The notes below the pieces were generated by a model. The model was not told where the DNA came from. It worked only from the letters and a program-made list of their open reading frames with translations, and ran no database searches. Made by a program: the position numbers and the translations under genes. A stretch of DNA of 64,000 nucleotides from Micavibrio sp. UBA2638 (GTDB lineage Bacteria > Pseudomonadota > Alphaproteobacteria > Micavibrionales > Micavibrionaceae), in NCBI GenBank assembly GCA_002359735.1, contig DENS01000006.1, forward strand, positions 31,134 through 95,133. Reading direction: 5' to 3'. Below, piece by piece: positions 50,767 through 59,663 of this stretch (position 1 is its first letter; each line of letters starts with the position of its first letter).

Positions 50767-53013
50767 ATGCAAGAAAGTTTCCTTCCAGAAGATGAACAGA
50801 GCAAGGCGCCACTCTCGGCGGCGCCAAAGGCGGTGATGAGTGTGCTTGTGCCGTACCCTGTTGATAAAGCCTATGATTACATAGTGCCTGATGGAATGAA
50901 TGTGAATGCGGGTGACTATGTGGTTGTCCCGCTTGGTAATCGTGAGATTCCGGCCGTGGTTTGGGGCGAGGCGGCAAATGAAGTGCCTGCTAAAAAGCTG
51001 AAATCCATTGTTCATAAATATGATTTTCCGGCCATGGCCCCGGTGCAGCGGAAGTTTCTGGATTGGGTGGCCGATTACACCATGAGTGCGCGCGGCTTTG
51101 TCATGAAGATGTCTTTAAGTGTTCCTGGCGCCCTGGAACCGCCGGTTTCTGTGACGGCTTATCAACGTGGGGAGGTCCTTCCAGAGTTAATTCGCAAGGG
51201 ATTATCACCGCAACGTCAAAAAGTTCTGGATGTGCTGGATAGCGGTTTGGCTTACCGCGCGGCCGATCTCGCGCGCGAGGCGGGATGCTCGAGTGCGGTT
51301 GTTAAAGGGCTGGCTGATAAAGGGTTGATTCAGGTAACAGAGATTCACTCTCCGGCGCCATGCCGCAAGCCAGATCCCTATCGTGCAGGGGCCGAGCTAT
51401 CGGACGATCAGCATCATGCGGCGCAAACGATGAAAGATTTGCTGGATAGCGAAGAGTTTCATGCGGCCTTGCTGGATGGTGTTACGGGCGCGGGTAAAAC
51501 AGAAACCTATTTCGAGGCCGTGGCCGGCGCGCTGGCGAAAGACAAGCAGGTTTTGATTTTGCTGCCGGAAATTGCGCTTTCTAATGCCTTTCTCGAGCGG
51601 TTTAAGCAGCGCTTTGGTTGTGCGCCTGCTTTATGGCATTCCCATCTGAGCCCGGCGCAGCGTAAAAATACTTGGCGCGGCGTGGCCAGCGGTGATACGC
51701 GCGTTGTGATCGGGGCGCGGTCTGCATTGTTTTTGCCCTATACGGATTTGGGGTTAATTGTTGTTGATGAAGAACATGATCCGGCTTATAAGCAGGAAGA
51801 TGGCGTTATTTACCATGCTCGGGATATGGCGGTTATGCGCGCGGCAATGGGAAAGTTCCCTGTTGTTTTGGTTTCGGCGACGCCGTCATTGGAAACCATT
51901 CATAATGCGTGGAATGGTCGTTATCATCATTTGCATTTAAAAGCACGTTTTGGCGGTGCGCGGCTTCCGGATATTCATTTGATCGATATGCGTCACGATA
52001 AGCCCGAGCGCCAGCATTTCATTTCGCCCACTTTAAAACAAGTCACGCAAGAGGCCCTGGATGCGGGCGAACAGGTGCTGTATTTTCTAAATCGCCGCGG
52101 GTATGCGCCATTGACGTTATGCCGGACTTGTGGTCACAGAATGGCGTGTCCGCGCTGTACGGCGTGGCTGGTGGAACATAAATCCGGAAGAAATTTGCAA
52201 TGCCATCATTGCGGTTTTGCCCAGCGGCCGCCAGAGATATGCCCTGAGTGCGGTGATGAGCATAGCTTCGCGGCGTGTGGGCCGGGTGTTGAACGTATAT
52301 TCGAAGAAACCAAAAGGCTTTTTCCAGATAAGTCCGTTATGATTTTGGCCAGTGATACAGCCGAGAGTAATGATGAGTTAAAGGCCATGCTGAAGAAAAT
52401 TCATGATGGGGAAGTCGATATCATTATTGGTACGCAAATTATTGCCAAGGGGCACCATTTCCCCAATCTGACCTTGGTCGGGGTGATTGATGCCGATTTG
52501 GGGTTGGCTGGCGGGGATTTGCGCGCCGCCGAACGGACATACCAGCTTTTGCATCAGGTCGCAGGGCGTGCCGGACGGGCAGAGAAGCGCGGGCGGGTAT
52601 ATTTGCAAAGTTTTATGCCGGATCACCGCATTATGCAGGCTATGGAAGCGGGGGCTCGTGATGAGTTTCTGGAAGCCGAGGCTTGGGAGCGTGAACAGGC
52701 GCATATGCCGCCCTATAGCCGTCTTGCCGGTATTATTGTATCCGGCCGCGAAGAAAGCCAGGTCATTGAGGTTGCGAAACAGCTGGGGCGAACATCACCG
52801 CAGGGTATGACCGATTCCGGGCTTACTATTCAAACATTGGGGCCAGCCCCGGCGCCTTTTGCGCGGTTGCGCGGACGCTACCGCTATCGTTTGCTGGTGA
52901 ATGCGGATAAATCTGTCAATTTGCAGAAGATCTTACAAGAATGGATTCATGGCTTTAAAATCCCATCTGCCGTGCGGGTTCAAATTGATATAGATCCGCA
53001 GAGCTTCTTGTAA
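50767..53013 (+). CDS. priA: Primosomal replication protein PriA
   Basis: 748 residues, superfamily-2 DNA helicase that restarts stalled forks. N-terminal DNA-binding region (VPYPVDKAYDYIVPDG), Walker A DGVTGAGKTETYFEAV, VVDEEHDPAYKQ (DEAH-like), a zinc segment with CRTCGHRMACPRCT, CHHCGF and CPECGD (eight cysteines), then IGTQIIAKGHHFPNL and the QVAGRAGRAEK motif. Complete. Its neighbours xerC and DUF484 fit the usual alphaproteobacterial locus, but the ATP synthase genes that often come next lie 6 kb further on and point the other way. Confidence 0.95.
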   Translation: MQESFLPEDEQSKAPLSAAPKAVMSVLVPYPVDKAYDYIVPDGMNVNAGDYVVVPLGNREIPAVVWGEAANEVPAKKLKSIVHKYDFPAMAPVQRKFLDWVADYTMSARGFVMKMSLSVPGALEPPVSVTAYQRGEVLPELIRKGLSPQRQKVLDVLDSGLAYRAADLAREAGCSSAVVKGLADKGLIQVTEIHSPAPCRKPDPYRAGAELSDDQHHAAQTMKDLLDSEEFHAALLDGVTGAGKTETYFEAVAGALAKDKQVLILLPEIALSNAFLERFKQRFGCAPALWHSHLSPAQRKNTWRGVASGDTRVVIGARSALFLPYTDLGLIVVDEEHDPAYKQEDGVIYHARDMAVMRAAMGKFPVVLVSATPSLETIHNAWNGRYHHLHLKARFGGARLPDIHLIDMRHDKPERQHFISPTLKQVTQEALDAGEQVLYFLNRRGYAPLTLCRTCGHRMACPRCTAWLVEHKSGRNLQCHHCGFAQRPPEICPECGDEHSFAACGPGVERIFEETKRLFPDKSVMILASDTAESNDELKAMLKKIHDGEVDIIIGTQIIAKGHHFPNLTLVGVIDADLGLAGGDLRAAERTYQLLHQVAGRAGRAEKRGRVYLQSFMPDHRIMQAMEAGARDEFLEAEAWEREQAHMPPYSRLAGIIVSGREESQVIEVAKQLGRTSPQGMTDSGLTIQTLGPAPAPFARLRGRYRYRLLVNADKSVNLQKILQEWIHGFKIPSAVRVQIDIDPQSFL

Positions 53014-53057
53014 ATGTTCATAAGGATTGTTTGCGGGGAACATATCCATCATAATGC

Positions 53058-53960
53058 ATGGAATTGGAATGGGGCTTCGTTGTGAGTGAAATTAATAACA
53101 CTAAAGATATGTCATTAAATTTTGGTGGGCGGAAATTACCATCAGATATAACCTCGTATGATTTACTGAAAACGATCGCTGTCGTTCTCATGATTATTGA
53201 TCATATAGGCATGTATTTTTTTCCGGATGATTTGTGGTGGCGTTCTATTGGGCGTTTATGCGTTCCAATCTGGTTCTTTCTAATTGGATATGCCAGAAGC
53301 CGTGATATTCCCGTGAAGTTATGGGCGGGGGCTTTATTGTTGGTGGTGGCGGATGTCATTGTTGGCAGGACGCTTCTTCCTTTGAACATATTGTTTACGA
53401 TCATGGCGGTGCGTTTATTGCTTGACCCGGTTATGCGTCTTTCCCTGAAGGGGCCTGTTTGGATGGTTATGATCGCGTTTGCGCTGGTTGCGCTGGCTGT
53501 GCCAAGTTCTTTTCTTGGCGAATATGGTGTGTTGGGGCTGATTGCCGCGATGTATGGCTATATGGTGCGCCATAGAGATACAATCGTCAGTGAGACATTG
53601 CTTCATTGTTATATGGTGTTTGCGTTTTTGATTTTTATCGTGTTGCAACATTTGTCCTTTGGTTTCGATCCGCAGCAACTGTCCGTCATGACGCTTGGGG
53701 TTCTGATTATCGGGCTTTCTTTGCTATGGTTTAAATCGCAGACATTCCCTGAGCTTGGCGCGGCGCTTCCGGTCGGGGTGACATGGGGCCTGCAATTTGG
53801 CGGCCGTAGAACGCTGGAAATATATGTCGTGCATTTGGTTGCATTTAAATGTATTGCACTGGCCTTGGGGCTTGACGGGTATGGACTTTTTGAATTTGAA
53901 GTTGTTGATGACGGGATGTTTCAGCTGCTTGCGCTCATAACAACATTTAGGGAAGGGTAG
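53058..53960 (+). CDS. TraX-family membrane protein, copy 1
   Basis: 300 residues with about eight membrane helices. The family signature YDLLKTIAVVLMIIDHIGMY opens the first helix pair, followed by IGRLCVPIWFFLIGYARSRD, and the C-terminal GGRRTLEIYVVHLVAF. TraX acetylates F-pilin; chromosomal relatives are mostly uncharacterised acyltransferases. The start is uncertain: 53058 (ATG), 53082 (GTG) and 53109 (ATG) are all in frame with weak ribosome sites. The neighbour is a paralogue. Confidence 0.8.
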   Translation: MELEWGFVVSEINNTKDMSLNFGGRKLPSDITSYDLLKTIAVVLMIIDHIGMYFFPDDLWWRSIGRLCVPIWFFLIGYARSRDIPVKLWAGALLLVVADVIVGRTLLPLNILFTIMAVRLLLDPVMRLSLKGPVWMVMIAFALVALAVPSSFLGEYGVLGLIAAMYGYMVRHRDTIVSETLLHCYMVFAFLIFIVLQHLSFGFDPQQLSVMTLGVLIIGLSLLWFKSQTFPELGAALPVGVTWGLQFGGRRTLEIYVVHLVAFKCIALALGLDGYGLFEFEVVDDGMFQLLALITTFREG

Positions 53961-53968
53961 GATCCCCC

Positions 53969-54832
53969 ATGCTTGTATGGAATTCTGCGAATAAATTACC
54001 AAATCAGTTAACGTCTCATGATTTTTTGAAAACAATCGCGATTGTTTTGATGGTCATTGATCATATAGGGGCCTATTTTTACCCTGATGAAACCTGGTTT
54101 CGTATATTGGGGCGTTTATGTGTTCCGATCTGGTTCTTTTTAATTGGCTATGCCAGGAGCCGTGATATCTCGCTGAAGGCGCTGGTTGGGGCACTTGTAT
54201 TGCTGGGCTCGGCAATGGTGGTGGGGGAACATGTCTTGCCGATTTCCATTTTAGTGACCTTGATGATTGGGCGTAATTTTATTGATGCCTGGATGGGGGC
54301 CGGGCGCCGCGGTGGTGAGGCCCTGGCTGGCTTGTTTTTTATATTGCTTTTGCTGTATGTCCCAACATCTATTGTGTTTGAATACGGTACGATAGGGTTC
54401 CTTTTTACGGTGTTCGGGGCGATGTGTCGATATCGTCAGGACAATGAGGCCCATATAACCGCGAAGTATAATCGTGAGGTTTTTTATTTTGCTGCGGCGT
54501 CGTTTGCATCATTTACAATGTTGCAAGCCGCCCCAATGGATTATCTCAGCATGGTGCAGCTGGTGTCATTATCATTGGGGATGGTGGCTGTGTATCAAGT
54601 TTTAAGACGTTTCCACTCTGGTGAATTACCGCGTATAACCAATGCGTTACCGGGATTTGTTGTGCAAACAATTCAATTTACCGGTCGCCGCACTTTGGAA
54701 ATTTACGTCGCGCATTTGCTGGTGATAAAGGCGTTGGCACTATATTTATATCCGGATCGTTTCGTATTTATGCAGTGGGATTGGACGAGTGAAGCCGTCA
54801 TGAAGTTTATCGACACGATGATATTGGCTTAG
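53969..54832 (+). CDS. TraX-family membrane protein, copy 2
   Basis: 287 residues, tandem paralogue only eight bases after copy 1. Shared: SHDFLKTIAIVLMVIDHIGA, RLCVPIWFFLIGYARSRDIS and FTGRRTLEIYVAHLLVIK. Helices correspond throughout. Conservation of both copies near the Asp-His of IDHIG suggests both are functional. Substrate unknown; they precede the pab genes, with which no link is known. Confidence 0.82.
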   Translation: MLVWNSANKLPNQLTSHDFLKTIAIVLMVIDHIGAYFYPDETWFRILGRLCVPIWFFLIGYARSRDISLKALVGALVLLGSAMVVGEHVLPISILVTLMIGRNFIDAWMGAGRRGGEALAGLFFILLLLYVPTSIVFEYGTIGFLFTVFGAMCRYRQDNEAHITAKYNREVFYFAAASFASFTMLQAAPMDYLSMVQLVSLSLGMVAVYQVLRRFHSGELPRITNALPGFVVQTIQFTGRRTLEIYVAHLLVIKALALYLYPDRFVFMQWDWTSEAVMKFIDTMILA

Positions 54833-54888
54833 ATAGTGATTTTTTATTGTCTTGATTGCGATACCAAATATATGAAGAATGATGTGCC

Positions 54889-56283
54889 ATGAATATTTAT
54901 CAATTTGATCTGGATGCGTCTTTCGATGCGCTTTCGGTGTTTTCAAAATTACAGGCATATCCGTACTCTTTGTTTCTCGATAGTGCAGATCAAGCCCATC
55001 CTGCTTCCCGTTATTCATTTGTAGCGGCTTTCCCGGTAGAGACGATTGAGGGGAAAGACGGGGCTTATTATGTTCGCAATCACAATGGGCAGCACCGCAT
55101 TGAGGCAGGAGAGGGGCCTTTGTATTTATTACGCTCTCGTTTGCGTTATCATAACGCCTTGCAGGCGCGCGTTGCTGAGGGCCCACCATTTCAAGGGGGC
55201 GCGGCAGGATTTTTTGGTTATGATCTGGGGCGCGCATTTGAGCATTTACCTAAACGGGCCCAAAATAATGTCAATATGCCAGACATGATCGTTGGTATAT
55301 ATGACCGGGTTTATGCGTATGATCACGCGTTAGGGCGCGGCGAGCTGTATATTCATGCCTCTGATGAGGCGCAAGCGAGTGAAAAATACCACGACTTTCT
55401 TCAGCGTATGGACAAAGCCGGGGAGCTTCCCTCCTATGCACCCTTTCAACCCAGCTGGCGCAGTAATTTCTCGCGCGAAGGGTATGAAAATATGGTGCAA
55501 AAGACGATTGATTATATCCGCGCGGGAGATATTTTTCAGGCAAATATTTCGCAGCGTTTTGATGCGGATTTACCAAAAGACTTTGATCCATTTTCGCATT
55601 ATCTGGCGTTACGTGAGGTTAATCCTGCGCCCTTTGCGGGGTATTTTAACGCCGGGGATGTCATTATCTCTTCAGCATCGCCTGAGCGCTTTGTTACCGT
55701 GCGCGGAGATTGCGTTGAAACAAAGCCTATTAAGGGTACGCGGCCCCATATAAAAGAGAGCCCGGAGCAGGACCAAATGCACAGGACCGCCCTTGAAAAC
55801 AGTGAAAAGGACCGCGCAGAGAACGTTATGATTGTGGACCTTCTTCGCAATGACTTATCCAAGTGCTGCTTGCCGGAATATGTGACAGTGACAAATCTTT
55901 GTGCATTGGAAACATTTGCCAGTGTTCATCATCTTGTATCAACAATTCAAGGGCGTCTGCGCCCGGATCATGATGCTTTTGATGTTTTGCAAGGGTGTTT
56001 TCCGGGCGGGTCTATTACGGGGGCGCCTAAAATTCGGGCCATGGAAATTATTGATGAGTTAGAGCCAACGCGCCGCGGTCCATATTGCGGATCAATGGGG
56101 TATATCGGGTTTGATGGAACAATGGATACGAATATTTTAATTCGGACGCTGGTGTTTGAAGGCAGAGGCGTTAGTTTTCAGGTCGGTGGCGGTATTGTTG
56201 TTGATTCCAATCCATCTGAGGAATACGAGGAAACATTGACCAAAGCTCATGGGTTGTTCAAGAGCTTTGCTGGCCTCCCGTAA
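54889..56283 (+). CDS. pabB: Aminodeoxychorismate synthase component I
   Basis: 464 residues of the chorismate-utilising family. The N-terminal part is less conserved; the catalytic core includes IRAGDIFQANISQRF, FVTVRGDCVETKPIKGTRP with the PIKGT Lys that marks PabB rather than TrpE, DRAENVMIVDLLRNDLSK, CFPGGSITGAPKIRAMEIID, and QVGGGIVVDSNPSEEY. With PabA it converts chorismate and glutamine to aminodeoxychorismate in folate synthesis. The ribosome site is weak. Confidence 0.93.
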   Translation: MNIYQFDLDASFDALSVFSKLQAYPYSLFLDSADQAHPASRYSFVAAFPVETIEGKDGAYYVRNHNGQHRIEAGEGPLYLLRSRLRYHNALQARVAEGPPFQGGAAGFFGYDLGRAFEHLPKRAQNNVNMPDMIVGIYDRVYAYDHALGRGELYIHASDEAQASEKYHDFLQRMDKAGELPSYAPFQPSWRSNFSREGYENMVQKTIDYIRAGDIFQANISQRFDADLPKDFDPFSHYLALREVNPAPFAGYFNAGDVIISSASPERFVTVRGDCVETKPIKGTRPHIKESPEQDQMHRTALENSEKDRAENVMIVDLLRNDLSKCCLPEYVTVTNLCALETFASVHHLVSTIQGRLRPDHDAFDVLQGCFPGGSITGAPKIRAMEIIDELEPTRRGPYCGSMGYIGFDGTMDTNILIRTLVFEGRGVSFQVGGGIVVDSNPSEEYEETLTKAHGLFKSFAGLP

Positions 56284-56353
56284 GCACCGGACGCGTAACC
56301 TCTCAATTTGAAAGCATTTACTTTCTCTTTGTCTTTCGTTTATGGTGGGCTTT

Positions 56354-56953
56354 ATGATCCTGGTTATTGATAATTATGATTCATTTGTGCACAATCTGGC
56401 GCGATATTTTGAACGCGAGGGATCAAGCGTGTGCATTGTCCGCAATGACGCCATTACGGTTGATGAAATCAGGGATATGAATCCTGTGGGCATTGTTTTG
56501 TCACCTGGGCCATGCAGCCCGGATGATGCAGGTATTTGTCTGGACATTGTAAGGGATCTTGGCGGGACTATTCCCATTTTGGGGGTTTGTTTGGGACACC
56601 AGGCCATTGGGCAGGCCTATGGTGGAAAAATTGTGAGGTCAAGCAACCCCAGGCATGGTAAGGCCAGTATGATTACGCATAACGGGGGCGGTCTTTTTGA
56701 CGGCGTATCATCGCCTCTGCGGGTGGCGCGCTATCATTCTTTGGTCGTTGATATGGCTTCGTCTAAAGATTTGGAAGTGCTGGCAAAAACAGATAGCGGC
56801 GAAATTATGGCCTTCATGCATACGCGGTTTCCTGTATATGGTGTGCAATTTCACCCTGAATCGATATTGACGGACCAAGGGGACGTTATCGTGCAAAACT
56901 TTTTATCAATAGCGCAGGGTTTTTATAGAGATAATCAGTGTGTGGCCGCATGA
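56354..56953 (+). CDS. pabA: Aminodeoxychorismate synthase component II (glutamine amidotransferase)
   Basis: 199 residues. The start at 56354 (MILVIDNYDSF) is preferred to 56342. Class I glutamine amidotransferase: VLSPGPCSPDDAGI, ILGVCLGHQAIGQAYG with the nucleophile Cys, and YGVQFHPESI with the His-Glu dyad. PabA and TrpG are similar; the pabB neighbour decides PabA, though it may serve tryptophan synthesis too. Overlaps pabC by four bases. Confidence 0.92.
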   Translation: MILVIDNYDSFVHNLARYFEREGSSVCIVRNDAITVDEIRDMNPVGIVLSPGPCSPDDAGICLDIVRDLGGTIPILGVCLGHQAIGQAYGGKIVRSSNPRHGKASMITHNGGGLFDGVSSPLRVARYHSLVVDMASSKDLEVLAKTDSGEIMAFMHTRFPVYGVQFHPESILTDQGDVIVQNFLSIAQGFYRDNQCVAA

Positions 56954-57759
56954 GCGTGATTTGGAATAATGGGTGCTGGGTAGATGCGGATGCTGAAGTG
57001 TTTCGTATCGCTGATCGTATTCGGCTTGGGGATGGTGTCTTTGATACCATGCTTTGCGTGGATGGGCAGCCATGTCATGCCGAGAAGCATTTTATCAGGC
57101 TTGCAGAGGGGGCTGCGGTTCTCGGTATTGATTGGGGAGTGACTTTTTCCGAGTTTATGAACCTGGCGGCGCATTTAATACAAAAAAATGCGGAGGCGAC
57201 GAAAGGCCGGTTTGCCCTTAACACTGTTCTAAGCCGGGGGGAGGGGGATCGCGGGCTTTCTGTCCCGCAGGAGCCAAAGCCGCATGCTGTTATGCGTTTA
57301 ACACCTGTCCCACAGGTTTTTCCGCCGGTCAGGGGCTGTTTTGCCAGTACGGTTTACCGGAATGAAGGCTCCCCGCTCAGCCGTATTAAATCATGTAATT
57401 ATGGGGATAATATATTGGCCCTTCGGGAGGCATCGGCAAAAGGGTTTGATGATGCAGTGTTGCTGAACAATGCTGGACACGTGACATGTACAACAATGGG
57501 CAATATTTTTGCGCTTCGGTCCGGGCGCCTCTATACTCCGCCACTGCGCGATGGTGTGTTGAACGGTGTGGCACGGCAGATTATGTGCGCGCGTTACGAT
57601 GTGCTGGAACAATCAATGACGAAAGAAAACCTTTTGGATGCTGATGAAGTGTTCCTGACCAACTCAATTCGTGGTGCGGTGTTTTTTAAGGCGCTGGAAG
57701 GCAAAACACTTGGTGAAAATTCTTTAGGGATTGATAAGGATTTTCATGTAAGCTCATGA
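56950..57759 (+). CDS. pabC: Aminodeoxychorismate lyase / class IV aminotransferase
   Basis: 269 residues, PLP-dependent. The ATG at 56950 overlaps the pabA stop (ATGA); a GTG at 56938 is less likely. RIRLGDGVFDTMLC opens the fold, LSRIKSCNYGDNILALREA carries the PLP-binding Lys, and NAGHVTCTTMGNIFAL and TPPLRDGVLNGVARQIM are conserved. It would release 4-aminobenzoate after PabA/PabB. Class IV enzymes also include branched-chain and D-amino-acid aminotransferases; context supports PabC. Confidence 0.9.
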   Translation: MSVIWNNGCWVDADAEVFRIADRIRLGDGVFDTMLCVDGQPCHAEKHFIRLAEGAAVLGIDWGVTFSEFMNLAAHLIQKNAEATKGRFALNTVLSRGEGDRGLSVPQEPKPHAVMRLTPVPQVFPPVRGCFASTVYRNEGSPLSRIKSCNYGDNILALREASAKGFDDAVLLNNAGHVTCTTMGNIFALRSGRLYTPPLRDGVLNGVARQIMCARYDVLEQSMTKENLLDADEVFLTNSIRGAVFFKALEGKTLGENSLGIDKDFHVSS

Positions 57760-57792
57760 TCTTGATGCGAAAGAAATAACAAGAATAAATTT

Positions 57793-58695
57793 ATGCAAGA
57801 TATCCATACTTATACCGTTTATTTAGGGTCTTCCGGTTATGCACGTGATGTATTTAAGCAATCTGCGATAGAGATGGGCGCGGCACTGGGGCAACGAGGA
57901 AAGGCGCTGGTTTACGGCGGGATGGATGCGGGGTTGATGGGGCTTGTTGCCAAGGCGGCGCTTGATAACGGAGCGCAAGTCACCGGTATTATTCCAGAAA
58001 AGATACGCGATAGCGAGCGCATTTTACGCGGGCTTAGTGAAACAATTATGGTGCATGATTTATGGGACCGAAAAAAACGTATGTTCCAGATGGCCGATAT
58101 TGTGGTCTCCTTGCCCGGTGGTTACGGCACCTTGGATGAAAGCCTGGAGCTCTTGTACTGGGGGTATCTGCATTTGCACAATAAGCCGCTCGTATTGGTC
58201 AATATTGAAGGGTATTGGGATGGTTTAATCGCATATTTAAAATCTCTGCCAGATTATGATGAGAGGTTTTTAATCGTTGTTGATAGTACGGACGATGTTT
58301 TTGAGGCAACATGTGATATACAGATCCCTCAGGTCCAGCCCGGCCTGCAAGCGCGTTACCCGCATTTTGAAGATGAAATAACACGCAGAACGCATGCACC
58401 AATTATCATTGACCGCGCTTCGATTGAAAATTCTTATTACCTGGTTTGCGCGCTTGGTTTAAAGCAGTTGGGAAAGCATGTGCGCCCGATAGGTTTGTTA
58501 AACGATAAATATCAGTTTGATGATTTGATTGCCTGGTTTGAAAACGCACGTGATGAACGTTTTATCACCGATAAATGTCTTGGGTTGTTTGATGCCGCGC
58601 ATGATATGGATACGCTTTTAAACCTGTTACGCGCGCAAAAAGACATTACAATTGATTTACATACCGAAAAATGGGGGAAGTCCGAGGTTGATTAA
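57793..58695 (+). CDS. LOG-family protein with partial C-terminal duplication
   Basis: 300 residues. The N-terminal ~180 are a standard LOG domain: VYLGSSGYARD, LVYGGMDAGLMGLVAKAAL, IPEKIRDSERI, RKKRMFQMADIVVSLPGG with PGGYGTLDE at 108-116, and KPLVLVNIEGYWDGLIAYL. The C-terminal ~100 include RPIGLLNDKYQFDDLIAWFE and DERFITDKCLGLFD, which resemble the last third of a LOG domain again (xPIGLLNxxxYxDxLLxF). So it seems to be a LOG protein fused to a degenerate LOG half. Substrate unproven. The ribosome site is weak. Confidence 0.85.
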   Translation: MQDIHTYTVYLGSSGYARDVFKQSAIEMGAALGQRGKALVYGGMDAGLMGLVAKAALDNGAQVTGIIPEKIRDSERILRGLSETIMVHDLWDRKKRMFQMADIVVSLPGGYGTLDESLELLYWGYLHLHNKPLVLVNIEGYWDGLIAYLKSLPDYDERFLIVVDSTDDVFEATCDIQIPQVQPGLQARYPHFEDEITRRTHAPIIIDRASIENSYYLVCALGLKQLGKHVRPIGLLNDKYQFDDLIAWFENARDERFITDKCLGLFDAAHDMDTLLNLLRAQKDITIDLHTEKWGKSEVD

Positions 58696-58783
58696 TCTTC
58701 CGCTGCTTTTTATGCTTTTGAACCATAGGGGATTAAGGCACTTTTACGCCATTGCAGCCTGATCTAAAAATACAGAAGATAAT

Positions 58784-59146
58784 TTAAGACGGGTCGTTGG
58801 CCGCAATAAAGAGCGCGCTGGTTTCACTAGTGTTGCGCTGGATGGCATAGATTTCCTGGCAAAGGGCGCGCGGTTCGCATTCCTTGCTTTTTAGGGCGCT
58901 GTAAATGTTTTCCAGAACAAGGCAGCCGGGCTTCGCGGCTTCAGGAAAACCGGATTTTTGTGATAGAAGTGTGTTGATCCCGACATCATCTTCCAAATAT
59001 GCCAACGCGGCAGTGGCATCTTGGTTTTCAAGATAATGCGTCAAATTATTTAAAACGGTATCCAGCCCGCCAATCAGGTTGTCCATACGTCGCTGTTGGG
59101 CTTTCTGACGCGTATTTTCAAAATGGGCACGTAAATGATGGTCCAT
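58784..59146 (-). CDS. Hypothetical protein, 120 aa, downstream of atpC
   Basis: Unrecognised, helical. AGGA lies seven bases upstream of the ATG. The N-terminal part is basic (ENTRQKAQQRRMDNL), the middle has NLTHYLENQDATAALAYLED. It starts 22 bases after atpC ends and is probably cotranscribed with the ATP synthase genes, as the last gene of that run. Confidence 0.66.
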   Translation of the reverse strand: MDHHLRAHFENTRQKAQQRRMDNLIGGLDTVLNNLTHYLENQDATAALAYLEDDVGINTLLSQKSGFPEAAKPGCLVLENIYSALKSKECEPRALCQEIYAIQRNTSETSALFIAANDPS

Positions 59147-59168
59147 ACCGAAATCCTGCGGTTAAAGT

Positions 59169-59597
59169 TTACAGCACGATTTTACCGGTCAAAGCGGATA
59201 TTTTCGCTTTGGCCAAATCAATCTTGCGCTGGATACGTTTTTTGTCCAATGGCTCTGACGCCATGCTCATATCTTCTTGCAGGTCTTTGATGTCTTGTTC
59301 AATTTTTGCCTGATCCAGTTTTGTAACATCAATGGCTTCTTCGGCCAAAATTGTACAATTGGTGGACGTAATATCGGCAAATCCGCCTGTGATAAATATT
59401 TTACGCGGCGCTTCATTCGTGGAATCTTTATGCAAGGTCACCACGCCAGGCTTTAATGATGCAACCAAAGATGCATGTTGCGCCCCGATACCAAGTTCGC
59501 CTTCTTCGCCGGGAATAACGGCCATTTTTACCGGCTCCGATACCAGCTTTTCTTCGGGGGACACCAATTCAAATTGTAGCGCTTGTGTTTCGTTCAT
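59169..59597 (-). CDS. atpC: ATP synthase F1 epsilon subunit
   Basis: 142 residues. LQFELVSPEEKLVSEPVKMA and VIPGEEGELGIGAQHASLVA are the conserved beta-sandwich motifs, and the C-terminal helical hairpin follows (DLQEDMSMASEPLDKKRIQ). Regulates F1 rotation. It follows atpD by 66 bases. Confidence 0.92.
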   Translation of the reverse strand: MNETQALQFELVSPEEKLVSEPVKMAVIPGEEGELGIGAQHASLVASLKPGVVTLHKDSTNEAPRKIFITGGFADITSTNCTILAEEAIDVTKLDQAKIEQDIKDLQEDMSMASEPLDKKRIQRKIDLAKAKISALTGKIVL

Positions 59598-59663
59598 TGT
59601 GCTCTCTTTATCACATGTATCAATGTTCAGGGAAAGGGGGTGTGGCCCTTCCCCTAGTGATGA

